Shown piece by piece: positions 1 to 11,503 of a stretch of DNA of 64,000 nucleotides (position 1 is the first letter of the stretch; each line of letters begins with the position of its first letter). This DNA comes from Fen-1298 sp963833465 (GTDB lineage Bacteria; Bacteroidota; Ignavibacteria; UBA10030), in assembly GCA_963833465.1 (NCBI GenBank), contig CAWHXW010000005.1, forward strand, positions 62,001-126,000, read 5' to 3'. Below the pieces are notes generated by a model. That model was not told the DNA's origin, did no database searches, and was given only the letters and a program-made list of their open reading frames with translations. Position numbers and translations under genes: made by a program.

Positions 1-2588
1 CCATTGCCTTGCTGAGTTGAATCTGTAGGATTAAATTTATCCAAATCAAACAAATATTTTAATAAGAATGATCTTCCTACCGGATTTATATCTTTATCCA
101 GCGTGGGCAAAATACCGTCGTACTTTATTTCAATTGAAAAATCGTTGCCAATAAAGTAGGTTGAACCTGATGCTGGAATTACTGTACTATACCATGAATC
201 TGGGTCAGCAGTAGGAATTTGATAAACCCAACTTCCAAAATCTTGACTGTATCGACTTAGAGAGTAAGTAACTTTCAAATCAAAGTTTTCTGAGAATACT
301 TTTTGCTTTAGGGAAAAATCAAACTCTGAAAGATTATATGTTACATCTGCGCCAAAATTCAGCGGACTCGGATTATATGGAAGTGTAAAAGACACATTGC
401 GTTCACGTGTAATATTGTAAAGTTCCACTGAAGCTGTCGGCTCCAAACCTAATTGATAAAGAATCGGCAACCGGCCGCCATACTCAAAAATGAAAAAGAG
501 ATCCCTTTCTAATTTTCTATTTATATCACCGCCTCCGAAAATATCCATTTTATTAAGCACATCAAAAGAAGTTATATATAATCCCGGTTTTACAAAATCA
601 AGTCCGTTGCTGTTAGGATTATAAGTATCGATACGAAGCAATGGAATAAATGAAATGCTCGTGAACATTGAGTGATAAGGTTTTGGCTGCGGCAGAGATA
701 TGGAATCATAAATAGGATTTCCACTTAGCAAAGATGACGATGGCATCCAAGCTTTAGTCTCAATTAAATTACTGTAAATATTTTGTGTGTTTGACTTTAT
801 CTGAAGAGAATCTTTTTCTGAAGCTAAAATTTGCGGAGCTAAAATCGAATCCTGATGCAAAAGCGCTATTTTATAACCGGTTGATGTGTAAGCGGCATAA
901 GCGACATCTCCTTTGCTGTTCGCCGCAGGAAGAAATGCTCCGCCGATTACATTAGTAATTTGTGTTTCACGCCCTGTGTTGAGATTGAATTTAAATATAT
1001 TGAAAATACCGTTTTTGTCCCATGAATATATTAAAGTCGAATCAGTTACAAAGAATGGATTCCTGCAATCACCCTTGTGTATCAATAATCGAAAATTATT
1101 TCCATCTGAATCTATGAGAGCAACTGATTGGTTATGTCCTGTTGAATACCCGAAAGCAATCGTTTTACCATTTTTTGACCAAACCGGTGTGAAAACTTGT
1201 TCTCCATTTTGAAATCTTGTTAAAGGCGAAATATTTTTTCCATCTGCATCACAAACCCCCAAATTTGACGTACCATCACTTCCGAACGTATAGACAAGCT
1301 TTTTCCCATCTGATGAAAGCTTCGGATTAAATGTTCGAAGTCCATGCGTTAGGCGTTCTTCCTTTTCTTCGGAAAGATTGTATCTATACAAATCACTGTA
1401 TCCTGACCAATGCGGGTTGTCCCGCGTGATTTTTGCATAGTAGATATATTTGCAGTCAGGGGAAAATGAAATAGATGAGCGAACGAGAAACGTCGGCGAT
1501 TCCGGTAAAATCATTTTCGATTTTTTTGTAGCACAATCATAAACATAAATAAAACTGGACCAATGATCTGTAGCTTTATTTGAGATGTACGCAATTTGCG
1601 AGCCATCCGGCGAGAATACGGGATAAAAATTTCCGAATCCTTCTTTCTCAATAATCTCTCCATCTTTTCGCGTTGGCTTAAGAGAATCTGCGATATGTTT
1701 GAATAACTTTGTTTTTTCTGCTTTCCATTCACTATAAAGCTGTTCACCGGTCATTCCTAATACATTTTCAATAGCTCCATCGATAGTAAGTCTGACCGGC
1801 TGTGCAAGCTGTCTTGATATTGCTTCTAACTTATCATTACCATATTTTTTGCCGATATATCCAACAAGAGAAAACCCTGCATTGTACACGGATTCATTGC
1901 CAAGACTATTTTTTTCGAAGAAACCCATTTCATTCCATGAAAGCGCGTTTCCATCCATCATATACATTCGCAATATCATATCGCGGTGAGAATCCCAGTT
2001 GTCAAATCCCAATATTGGATTGTTATACTGAGCAACACCTTCTGCAAACCATGGCGGGAAAACGCAACCCGAAATCGGGTAGGACACAATAACGTTTGGA
2101 TAACCATAGAGTACATCCGGGCGAATTTCTTTTTCATATCCAAGCCATTGAAAATAAATTCCTGGAACTCTTCTGCCGAATTTCATTGCAGTCTGAATTT
2201 GCACAACATGTGTGAACTCATGCGTTACTACATTCCACAGCCAGGGATGCGTTCCTCGCAATTCAAAATCTAACGCGGGGGCATAAATTACGATAAAATT
2301 ATCGTATGAATCTGCCCCTCCGTTCGAATAATCATCGTGATCACGAATAACAAAATTTACTTTTTGATCCGGTTCATGGCTGTACATTCTGGTAACCGGT
2401 CCGTAAATACTTTCTGCTATTTTTGCTACCTCATGCCCTGTGCGTTCAGCACCATTATGGAAATGAACGAAAAAATGTTTCGTTTCGATTGTGTTCCATT
2501 CTAATTCGGGATGATTATAATCCTCCTGGCTGACAGCTATAGAAGGAACAAAAATATATATGAAAACTAAGATTAATGCCTGCTTCAA
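1..2588 (-). CDS. PD40/beta-barrel protein with HEXXH metallopeptidase-like domain (3' end cut by window)
   Basis: The C-terminal end lies beyond the left edge. No ATG is in frame; the reading frame opens after a TGA and the best start is TTG at 2588, giving a signal peptide (KQALILVFIYIFVPSIAVSQ). Residues about 30-190 look like a gluzincin peptidase: HEFTH at 123-127 and a candidate third zinc ligand in WFAEG (E183). Residues about 260-560 hold repeated PD40/TolB-like propeller blades (FSPDG, SPDCKYIYYA, SSDGKKLVYTFGSDG). The rest, rich in alternating aromatic and hydrophobic residues, looks like an outer-membrane beta-barrel. The family is usually named biopolymer transporter Tol or PD40 protein and its substrate is unknown. 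It is the last gene of the porU-porV group. Frame and motifs are seen; the barrel and peptidase activity are inferred. Confidence 0.72.
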   Translation of the reverse strand, partial: MKQALILVFIYIFVPSIAVSQEDYNHPELEWNTIETKHFFVHFHNGAERTGHEVAKIAESIYGPVTRMYSHEPDQKVNFVIRDHDDYSNGGADSYDNFIVIYAPALDFELRGTHPWLWNVVTHEFTHVVQIQTAMKFGRRVPGIYFQWLGYEKEIRPDVLYGYPNVIVSYPISGCVFPPWFAEGVAQYNNPILGFDNWDSHRDMILRMYMMDGNALSWNEMGFFEKNSLGNESVYNAGFSLVGYIGKKYGNDKLEAISRQLAQPVRLTIDGAIENVLGMTGEQLYSEWKAEKTKLFKHIADSLKPTRKDGEIIEKEGFGNFYPVFSPDGSQIAYISNKATDHWSSFIYVYDCATKKSKMILPESPTFLVRSSISFSPDCKYIYYAKITRDNPHWSGYSDLYRYNLSEEKEERLTHGLRTFNPKLSSDGKKLVYTFGSDGTSNLGVCDADGKNISPLTRFQNGEQVFTPVWSKNGKTIAFGYSTGHNQSVALIDSDGNNFRLLIHKGDCRNPFFVTDSTLIYSWDKNGIFNIFKFNLNTGRETQITNVIGGAFLPAANSKGDVAYAAYTSTGYKIALLHQDSILAPQILASEKDSLQIKSNTQNIYSNLIETKAWMPSSSLLSGNPIYDSISLPQPKPYHSMFTSISFIPLLRIDTYNPNSNGLDFVKPGLYITSFDVLNKMDIFGGGDINRKLERDLFFIFEYGGRLPILYQLGLEPTASVELYNITRERNVSFTLPYNPSPLNFGADVTYNLSEFDFSLKQKVFSENFDLKVTYSLSRYSQDFGSWVYQIPTADPDSWYSTVIPASGSTYFIGNDFSIEIKYDGILPTLDKDINPVGRSFLLKYLFDLDKFNPTDSTQQGN

Positions 2589-2635
2589 ACTTTCTCACTT
2601 ATAATTGTCTTACCAAAATATTAAATTTGTATAAC

Positions 2636-5600
2636 CTACTTTACTACTGCTATTTTAATAAACACTACTTCATCTTTATCTGCACCTCGCGCTTCAACGC
2701 GGCCAAGATAAACACCGCTTTGAATGTTCGATACATTCCATGTTACTTCGTTATCCATGCCGGCTGATCCGTGCCCCGATAATTCCGTAATCTTCTTTCC
2801 CGAGAGGTCAAGAATTGTGATTGTTACATTTGCATCTTCATTTGTAAAATATCTAATCTGCGTTGTTCTGCCATAAACAGGATTCGGCCAGTTATATACA
2901 CGTGACTTTGGAAAGAACTCGGTGCTAATTGGAATCGGCTGCGCATTACTAACATTTTCATTAGCATTGCTGTGTTTTTCATCACCCAAATATTGCCACC
3001 AAACTAATGAAGCCGGTGCCGCTATACTTGAAGTAAGAAATGCATCAAATGAACCGCTCGCTGAAAGAACCGCTATCCCTAATTTGTTTGATGGATATGG
3101 ACTTGTGTAAACTGCAGGAAAAGCATTTCCTGAAGATGTTACTTGAACCGGAAAACCTGAAAGCAATTTTCCTTTTCTGTCGTACACCCACATTTCACCG
3201 TCATTTGTTAAGAGGCAAATTTCTGGCTTGCCGTCTCCATTGAAATCTATGACAAGCGGCGTTCCTGTAAATGCCAATCCGGTTCTTGCCTGAATTGGAA
3301 AACCATCCAGCATGAAACCTGTGCGATTAAAAACTGAAAGAATGTTTGCACATTGAACAATAATATCTTTTTCCCCATCGCCGTCAATATCAGCTATTGC
3401 AAGATTAAGAATTCCAGAACTTGGAACATTTATCTCAAAGTTTTTCTGGGACAAAGATTGATTATAAGAAATTATTTTATTCCCGTTATTTTCTGCGGCA
3501 ATTATATAATTTCCTTTTGGCGAAACAGATGCGGCAAGCACCCAATTATTTGATGAAACAGGTAAATCTATAAACGATTGTTCACTGTAAAGTCTATTAC
3601 CCGACGTAAAGAAATATTCATTTTGAACCGCTAATGAAGATGCCGGCAATAAAGTAATTGACGAAACAGGGGCAGGTCCGGCTTGTCGAGTAGAAATCGT
3701 ATCGCCGTTCGTATCAAATTGATAAATTATTCCGGCTTCTGATCCGACAAGCACTGATAACGAATCTAATCGTGTAAAGCCCAATTTTGTAATGCATGGA
3801 GAAGTCGTGAACCGATGTGTGTAATTTTTTTTGGAACTATCAGCTGAATTATGCCCACCTTGGAAAGAAAGTTTATAGATTGTTAAAGTAACTGTCTTGT
3901 ACAGCCGCAATTATATCGGTGGAATCCGGCTGTGTGTACGCTGCGACACTATTTGTCGTCGAATTGCCTGATAATAAGTATTTTGCGTTTCCTAAAATGC
4001 TTTGTCCATTGTTTTGGAGCGCAAAAATTCCGCTGTTTGTAGAAAGATAAAGATGATTTTTTGTAGATGTCGGAAATGAATTAACGCTTGTGGTTGAAAA
4101 TGTTTTGCTCAATAAAGAATCTCGGTAAAGTACTGGGTTTCCAATTGCAACATGCATTGTCATACGCGGTGATCTTACGCTGAAGCTATCGATTGTTATT
4201 AGACTTGCGGCTCCAGAATAGCTGTTGCTATTCGGAAATGAATTTTGATTAAAAATGTTCTTGTATGGAAGTGCTGGATTTTCAGCAAACCAACAATCTA
4301 ACGGCCATCCGTTTTGCGTTCCGTAGCCGGGATCTGTAAAGAGCACATAGTTTTGGCCAATATCTTGAGAGCCATCAGCTTCCTCCAAATCAACACCGCG
4401 ACGGTCCGGATTATCATTGACAGAATTTGTGCTTAAGCTGGCTTGGATCACACTTTCGTCTATATGCCATATAAGTATCCCTCCGCCGTCATATACATTA
4501 CTTTTTCCCGATGAATCAGTTTCACCGATCAATGCCCAATCAAAGTTGCTTACATCAACAACAGAACCGATGATCCCACTTACATCGTATGACACATCAT
4601 TAATAGAATAGAGAAACCCAGCAGTATCTGCACTAAAATGACGCCAAAGTGTGTCTCCATTTGCATCCGCAATTTTAAGATTCAGACCTATTCCTCTGGG
4701 ATTTCTATTCCTGTTTTCTACAAGAAAATATTCTGATGAACTTATTGGAATCCTATAAATTGTGTCTTGTTTCGGTGGATATTTTAATCCGCCTGCAGGT
4801 ACATAAATATTGGATTTTGAACTTGCAATTGTTATCGGTGCAACCCATCCTAAATACATTTTTTCCCAAGCACTTGGCTCAGGCGGAAATAGTCCATTGT
4901 ATGCGAAAATAGCTGCACCATCCATTAATCCAAAAGCTCCTATACCGGAGGAGCCGGTCTGTGTATCGAATAAATCCGGTAAACCTAAATAACTTCCAAC
5001 AGATGCTGCAAACATTCCGTTGATGCTTAATTGAACTGTGTCGGGCGAAATATAGCGAGTTTCAGTCTCAGGTAAAATAATTGTGTTCTTGATAAAACCA
5101 TTCACAAATCCATCGAAAGATGTTTGTCCAAATGCGATTGCAAATGCAGTTGAATCTAAGAACAGCGAAGGAATATCATACGGAGTGGGATTAATTCCTA
5201 TTGAGCTTACTAAATCAATATCTCGCCCTACTCCAGCATGAAAAATGACAAACGCATCGTATTTTGAAAAGTCGATTCCATTATTAAGAGAATCCGCAAT
5301 CTGCCAGCTTTCCTTAGCCAGCTGAGCAAGATTTCGGTTGTCATTTCCAGTTGGTGGAGGCGAGTATGATGCCATCGGATTAGAAAGTGTTATCTTTTGT
5401 GGAATAACATACCCTGTGATTGTCAAATATCCATTAGATACTTTTTGAAAATAATTTTCGACAAATTGAATTTTATTTTGGAAATACAACGAATCATGCG
5501 GCGGCGGGTCAATTTGTGCAGCGGAACCTGAAATTTGAAATGTTCCATCTCCTGTCGTTTCGACATCAGGAGTTTTTTTAAACTCTACCATAATAGCAAG

Positions 5601-5753
5601 AATACGGACAGTATTCTTTTGGATTATAATATTTGATTGTACATGTTCAGGAAACTTGAGTTTTCTCAATGGATGCACTGCTGCACTTCGTTTTTGTGCA
5701 AATAAAAAACTGCATAAAAAGAGCAATACACAAATTGCCCCTACTCTTGTCAT
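2636..5753 (-). CDS. M6-peptidase-like secreted protein with FG-GAP repeats and T9SS sorting domain (frameshifted)
   Basis: Two overlapping frames (5753-3873 and 3910-2636) together make one protein of about 1,035 residues. The first begins with a signal peptide (VGAICVLLFLCSFLFAQ) and resembles M6/immune-inhibitor-A peptidases: the FDKYDAFVIFHAG-type strand, the LGLPDLFD segment, and later GGGILIWHIDE and DRRGVDLEEADG motifs are typical. The residues that should be HEXGH before YLGLPDLFD read ASVGS, so the zinc site is absent. The second frame has FG-GAP/VCBS calcium-type repeats (DIDGDGEKD, DFNGDGKPE) and ends in a T9SS type A sorting domain (NWPNPVYG ... GVYLGRVEA). The frames differ by one base near 3880-3900, for example an extra T in ACTTTA. 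It is probably exported by the T9SS encoded upstream. Catalytic function is doubtful. Confidence 0.75.
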
Positions 5754-6039
5754 GAAAATTCCAATCCTTAATTAATAACGCTTTTGCTTGCTAGTTCAAG
5801 AAATAATAAAATGTTGTAGCAAAAACGCGGGCTTTATAACTATATCTCAAAGGTTGTAAACTGACGATTTCTTTGAGTCGTTTTTTGACTTTAGCTGTAA
5901 TACGATAAGAGATGCAAATGATCTTGATTTGTTTATACAATGTACGCATCTGCTTTCATGAATATGTATTTTCCTTTTGATAACTCTCGAAAACGATAAA
6001 TCTGCCGCCTTATTTTACTTAAATATTTATTCTATATTT
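5754..6039. other. Intergenic gap between porV and the M6-like gene
   Basis: No open frame with a plausible product and no convincing hairpin with a T-run was found. It is AT-rich. Since it is nearly 300 bases, it may hold a separate promoter for the M6-like gene, but I could not identify one. Confidence 0.4.
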
Positions 6040-7173
6040 TTAGTTTTCATCGCCGCCCCAGCCAATTGAAAGTGTCAGACGCAATGTTCCATCAAGTGGA
6101 TTCTGACCTTCAAATGCACTAAGGTATCCAAAATCGAACGAATAGAGATCGTACCGAAGTCCGGCACCGAATGTCATAAACTTTCGGTTTCCTTCCCTCG
6201 GATCCTCATAGAAATATCCTACACGCAGGCAAATCAGCTTTGGCGAACCGTACCAATATTCCAATCCTAATCCGGAATCAAATCGTCTTATTTGTTCGCT
6301 TAAACTGCTGTTTGTCCATGTAGTAAAAAATGCCTTGTAGAATTCATCTGACCCGCCGCTGGTATCTCTGGTTACCAATAACCGGCTCACTTCATACGTA
6401 ATAGTCATGTTATTGTAATCACTTTCAAGAATTTTATATGCGATACCAAGACGAAGATTCATGGGCAAAGGATCTGCTTGCGCCCTGTCGATGTAGGACA
6501 TCTTGGGGCCAATATTTGTAATAGTAGCACCAAAACTAGTACTTTTACCAAGATCAATACCTGTATAAGGAATATTAAATACAAGCGGACGGTATAGCAA
6601 ACCAATATCAAAACAAAATCCAGTTGATGTTCCGCTGCCTGCCTCTTGCCCGGCTCCCTGATCTGCAAGGTGAGAATAGATAATTCTGACACTCGTGCCA
6701 ATTCCTAATTGGTCATTTATCTTTGTGCTGTATGAAGCGGCAACTGCCATTTCATAAGCGTTAAATGTTCCAATTACTTCTGGGCCTTCAGGACTCGTTC
6801 TATTAAACTCACCAAGATTAAGATAAGTCAATTGAGCAGCTACTATTCCATCTAAATCCTCAACGGGTTGCTTGTATGCGAGATGGGCAATCCAAAGATC
6901 TGACAATCCCAAAGCCGGCAGCCAATTTGTATGGGTCATCGCAAGTTCAGATCCTTTTTGAAATGCAAGTCCAGCAGGATTCCAAAATGTAGCCCATGCA
7001 TTATCTGCAATAGCCACACCTGTCTCTCCCATTCCGCTTGCTCTTGAATCAGGGACAATTAGCATAAATGGTACGGCAGTAGTTACTACTTGAATATTAT
7101 CCGTTTGCGCGTTCACTATTTTGGGAATGCAAATCCCTAAAAATACTAGTACAAAAATCATTTTTTTTATCAT
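6040..7173 (-). CDS. porV: T9SS outer-membrane protein PorV (UPF0164 family)
   Basis: PorV is an outer-membrane beta-barrel that carries T9SS cargo from the translocon to the PorU sortase. The 377-residue protein has a signal peptide (MIFVLVFLGICIPKIVNAQ) followed at once by the family hallmark TAVPFMLIVPDSRASGMGETGVAIAD and NPAGLA, the FadL-like plug region. Alternating strands fill the rest, and the C-terminus is LRLTLSIGWGGDEN. The start is firm: AGGAGG lies eight bases before the ATG. It follows porU by 131 bases on the same strand, the usual pairing for this system. Length is normal for the family and no defects are seen. Confidence 0.9.
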   Translation of the reverse strand: MIKKMIFVLVFLGICIPKIVNAQTDNIQVVTTAVPFMLIVPDSRASGMGETGVAIADNAWATFWNPAGLAFQKGSELAMTHTNWLPALGLSDLWIAHLAYKQPVEDLDGIVAAQLTYLNLGEFNRTSPEGPEVIGTFNAYEMAVAASYSTKINDQLGIGTSVRIIYSHLADQGAGQEAGSGTSTGFCFDIGLLYRPLVFNIPYTGIDLGKSTSFGATITNIGPKMSYIDRAQADPLPMNLRLGIAYKILESDYNNMTITYEVSRLLVTRDTSGGSDEFYKAFFTTWTNSSLSEQIRRFDSGLGLEYWYGSPKLICLRVGYFYEDPREGNRKFMTFGAGLRYDLYSFDFGYLSAFEGQNPLDGTLRLTLSIGWGGDEN

Positions 7174-7200
7174 ACCTGTAATCCTCCTAACAATAATAAA

Positions 7201-7224
7201 TGCCGATATATTTTTTGATCGGCA
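7201..7224 (-). promoter_or_regulatory. Short hairpin between porU and porV
   Basis: TGCCGAT (7201-7207) pairs perfectly with ATCGGCA (7218-7224) across a ten-base loop. In the minus-strand transcript it sits between the porU stop and the porV ribosome binding site and is followed by TTTATTATT, so it could be a weak terminator or an mRNA-stability stem. The U-run is poor, so termination is uncertain. Confidence 0.35.
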
Positions 7225-7304
7225 ATAATAACATGCATAAATTTATTTTCAGATTCATTTTTTCTATCTATCATTCACTTAATATTGTGATTGCCGTCAA
7301 TAAT

Positions 7305-10300
7305 TTATCTTAAGACAGCCATCTTGCCTATTGTTTCATTTGTGCGTTGTCCAATTCTGTCGCGTGCAATTAATTTATAGAAATAGACTCCATTGGCTAA
7401 TGCACTTCCTTCATTATCTTTTCCATCCCATGGTATCCTCACAAAGTTATCTACGACATTCTGCTTGTTAATATTTGCAATAAGACGGCCCGCTATTGAA
7501 TATATCTTTATTTCCACATCAATCGGATTGAAAGATGTGCGCTGGAATGTAAATATTGTAGAACTTGAGAAAGGATTGGGATAATTTACGGCATTAAGTA
7601 ATGCAAAATCGTCAGCAGTATGCACTTCAAAAAAGGTTTCAGCTTCTGACGAGTTATTCTGATTATCCCAAGCCTTCACAAGCAATGTATATTTACCGTC
7701 AATGAGTCCATTTAATGGATAACGCACTTCACCTTTTTTGTAATTATCCAGACTGCTCGTATAATAGCTAGACAGGTCGAAAGTCCGGTCTGGGTTATTT
7801 ATTGTCGCCGATAATTGATGTCCAACTCCAACATTCGATGTATTAATGCCGCTCGCATCTTCAAGCTCTACAATAATAACCGTATTGCTTTTTACTACGC
7901 CGCCTGGTTTAAACGCTATTGTATCGAGATAAACAGAAATAGCAGGTCCCACAGTATCTTTGATTAACGAAGTATCCATGCCGTCAATCATTATATTTTC
8001 CGTACTTCCCATTCCATCGGTCTGCCCGTTCCAAGCGTAGAATGCGATTCGCGCACTATTTCCAAATATTACATCTTTTGGAATAGGAACAATGGCACCA
8101 TAGTGTCCATTTGTAATAGACACATCTCCTTTGTACAATAAACTGCCAGGCAAGGTGAATCGGAAAATATCTTTACTTGAGTCAATGCCATCCATAATTG
8201 ACATTTCTTTTTGTGCGCCAAAAAGCTGCAGAGTGCCTTCTCCGTTGAATGATGATAATAATGTATCTTTTTGCTTCACTGTACCAGCAATAGGCACAAG
8301 TCCCAAAGATTTTATTTTAATTGTACTATTCGATGCAACATTAAAGCCGTTCACGCTGTCAACCGTAGCAACATTTTTTGGCATTAACAGACGAACAGTG
8401 GGATCGCCTAAGAGCAGAAATTTAAGAGTATTTTCTTGATCTGAATTAACAGATTTTGCAAATAGACATGCATCGCCAATTAACGGAAACTGTCCACTTT
8501 GATTTCTTTGCATAAGATAACTAAATAATGACTCATCCAATGAATAGTTAGATATATCTTCGACTACACGCGCTGCTGAAAAATCAGCAATACATCCGCC
8601 TTGATCCATTGTGACTAAAAGTTCTCCTGCACTAACCTCACTTGGGTTATCAAACCATGCAATAGCTGCATCCCATTGCTGAACAAAATGCTAATCTATC
8701 TTTATTGACAAGTTGCGGCAAATCATCCTCCCGTGTAAAAACTCCTTCGTGCGCCCATAACCGCTCATTAGCATGTCCTATATAATTAATTATGATTGTT
8801 CCAGAATTAAATGCGGCGTCAATTGCTACATTTACATCCGGCTTCCTGCGGCCGCCAGCGCTATTCACTGTAGCATAAGCAACTTCATAAATTTTATTTA
8901 TTTCAAAATCCTTCAGCTCGTCAGAATTATCTATGCTTTCTGATTCATTAGTGAACTCTGCGCCGTCATCTTCTGTACCTGATGTCTTTCCATCATCGGA
9001 AACAAATGTAATTCTATTCCGCCAGGGATCTAACGGCTCTGTTTCATAAGAAATTAATTTGTCTACTATAGATGCAGCATCGTTGAAATTGCGAACGGGA
9101 AGCCGTCCTATTGCGAGCGAATAAGAATTAGAAGAACCGAGCATAACAAATTTGTCATCGCTTGGATAAGAATCAATTGTCTCGAAGGATTGCAAAGTTT
9201 CCCATGGCGGTATCCAATTTCGTTGATTTGTGATTTTATTTTTATAATCGAAATACCCGTCACCAAACAACAATACATACCTTGGTTTCGGATCCACCCA
9301 ATTATTTTGAGTATAATTTAAAAATTCCCTTATTGACAATGGATCTGGAAGACCGCCGGAGAATTCGTTAAAGATCTGTTGAATGCTCACAACTATTGTG
9401 TTTAAACTATCATGCAATTGGCGATAATCTCTTAATCGGTTAGCTTCAGAAATAAATTCGGGTGGGGAAATAATAATAAAATCAATCTGATCTTGAAAAT
9501 CATGAAGATTATTAGGAACATATTTATCAATTTTTATCGCTGCAGGTGGAATCTTGTAACCGTTTTTGCCGACTACAAAAATTTTCCGTGCAACACCTGC
9601 GACTTGTTGGAGTTGAAATGTGCATGACGAATCTGTCTGGTTGAATTTTATTTGCTTTACACTACCGTGATTCGATACATCAAAAGCGCGGATTCCTGAT
9701 GAAAGATTATTTACAGTGTATGGCACTAATCCTGCTGTATCTGGGGCTGTGAATAAAAGTGCATCGTTCAAGGCTTCAAAACTCCGCTGGTAATAAATTT
9801 CTAACCAATCTAACCAAGTACATGAGCTTGGGTCACTGCTTGTCACCTGCACTTTAACTATACTCTCGTTCGGATCAGACTGCGGCACTCTCCCACTTGT
9901 ATTTAATGAAATATCTTCTGCCCATGCACCTGTCTCGCCATCCCCTAAAGTTCCATCATCGGTTGTCGGCCCCATCGCCATATGTTGAATAAGTGGATTG
10001 CCGCTCTCAAATATATCCAAATTATCTGTGTATGCCGAGCGGCGTATAAAGTCGAATACATAATTAATTTTTGAATTTGAAACTATTCCGGGAAGAAAAT
10101 TATAATATGTGTCAAAATTATCTGTTTGCGTAAATTCCTTGCCAAACCATCTTCTGCCTGTATTTAAAAGATTTGTCAGTTCCTGTTCAACAAAAAGTTT
10201 TTCCTGAAAATATTGTCTCGACGTTAAATTCAGATTTGGAGAAAGAATTGAATCCATCTGCTTGCCTGCTGCCTGGCTTGCTGTAAAAAAATAATAATTC

Positions 10301-11301
10301 GTATCAGCATATGGATTAATATAATGACGGAATAATTTGCTGCTTCGATTATAATTCCAGCCGGTTACTCCGCATCCATAGAAAATAATATAATCTGCTG
10401 TATCCGGGACACTGCCATTCTTACGGACAACAAGCCGCGGAATTTCCACTAACGAATCTGGTCTCGGATCTGTATTATTATCCGGAATTACTAAACCGCC
10501 GTTTCCAAACAACCTTATAGAATTGATATCACTAACTGAAATATTTAGACTCTGCAGATAAGTATAATCCAATCTATACATTCCGGCATTTGTTACACTG
10601 AAGCGATACCAATCTCCCTGTTCAAATGGAAAGTCGCCTGCACTGATTTTTTTTAGACCCGTTTGCATTATTTTAGATAGCTGCGATTTTTGCGGCAGAT
10701 TTCCTTTAAGAAAACAAGTTGAATGCATTCCATCCAAAAAAGAATCTTTGAATTCAAGCCGAATTAAAATTCGTGAGTAGACTCTTGCTCTTTCTTTATC
10801 TATTATTTGTACGGGATGCAGAACAAGCGTTCCTACACATCCAATGCTTGTTTTCCCGACTCGCACAACTTCGGCAAGTGATCTTTGAGATAAAGGGCGC
10901 ATATTCTGGGCAGATTTTGGTTCTTCGTAAATTTCTGTTATTCCAAAATCTTTTAAAGATTTTAATCTTGGTTTTGGCAAAAGTTTCACTGAATCTTTTA
11001 TCAAGAATTCACTCCCAAGCACTTGTAATGAATATCGTGTCGATGGAAAAAGTAACAGAACATTTCGCGTAAAATCCGCCTGCCCTGTAGAATCAAATGT
11101 TGTTTGGCTTTCGAAAAAACGAAACCTTGTAAAAATGCTTCCACGAGTTCCGATCACATGTTCTGTTTTGATGTGCGGCTTATATTCCAAAATAACCGAA
11201 TTTTGATTTTCTTTTATAATTTTGATATCTGTCAAAGGTTGTGCAGTTACAATCAGCTTCCCGATTAGTAACAGCATAATAAATGCAAATGTCTTTTTCA
11301 T
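7305..11301 (-). CDS. porU: T9SS C-terminal signal peptidase/sortase PorU (frameshifted)
   Basis: PorU, a gingipain-like (family C25) peptidase, removes the sorting domain of T9SS cargo at the outer membrane. Two frames cover it: 11301-8650 (883 residues) and the rest ending at 7305, joined near 8660-8680. The first has a signal peptide (MLLLIGKLIVTAQ), a long beta-rich prodomain, a C25 caspase-like domain from about residue 600 (DFIIISPPEF, PRYVLLFGDGYFDY, SYPSDDKFV, AIGRLPVRN) with the catalytic-type His in NYIGHANERLWAHE, then FCSAMGCS, where the Cys is expected. The second frame, extended upstream of its first Met, gives IAWFDNPSEVSAGELL, matching the next family motif, so one base is extra. 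The protein ends with its own sorting-type domain (NYPNPFSSSTIF ... NGVYFYKLIA). The ATG has no ribosome binding site; a U-run abuts it. Confidence 0.85.
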
Positions 11302-11309
11302 AAAAAAAA

Positions 11310-11343
11310 AGCCAAACGAGAAAATAATCTTTCTCGTTCGGCT
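11310..11343 (-). terminator. Intrinsic terminator/attenuator ending at the porU AUG
   Basis: In the minus-strand RNA, 11343-11330 pairs with 11323-11310 as a 14-bp stem (one G-U pair) with a six-base loop. Nine U residues (11310-11302) follow, and the porU AUG comes immediately after. The plus strand lacks a T-run after the hairpin, so the signal is directional into porU. A terminator here has no upstream gene to serve within 400 bases, which points to attenuation of porU rather than an ordinary gene end. Confidence 0.7.
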
Positions 11344-11373
11344 AAACTTTCTTTGTGAGATCGCCAGCCGAAC
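11336..11373 (-). promoter_or_regulatory. Candidate antiterminator stem in porU leader
   Basis: GTTCGGCT in the minus-strand RNA (11373-11366) is perfectly complementary to AGCCGAAC (11343-11336). The latter is also the left half of the terminator stem, so the two folds exclude each other. This is the usual geometry of a riboswitch or other transcription attenuator. The complementarity is seen; the regulatory use is inferred. Confidence 0.55.
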
Positions 11374-11380
11374 TTGAAAA

Positions 11381-11445
11381 AGGTTTAATTATTGAAAATA
11401 ATTCCTATAGCACTAACTGCTGCAGATTTCTTTAGGAATAAACCT
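11381..11445 (-). promoter_or_regulatory. Aptamer-like stem structure in porU leader, class not recognised
   Basis: Three nested helices can be drawn: 11445-11439 with 11387-11381 (AGGTTTA/TAAACCT), 11438-11433 with 11407-11402 (ATTCCTA/TAGGAAT type), and AGCA/TGCT at 11421-11418 with 11412-11409. They lie just upstream of the mutually exclusive antiterminator and terminator stems. I do not recognise the consensus of any known riboswitch class. It could be a ligand aptamer, a protein-binding site, or chance pairing in AT-rich DNA. Confidence 0.4.
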
Positions 11446-11503
11446 TTAACAAATCCTCGATACAATCTCCACAAACATTATATTTCTATTACTTATTTTA
11501 TAA

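Noticed and set aside
913..2273. Plus-strand open frames of about 95-99 codons
   Set aside because: They lie opposite the PD40 protein, lack ribosome sites and family motifs, and are shadows of the minus-strand gene.
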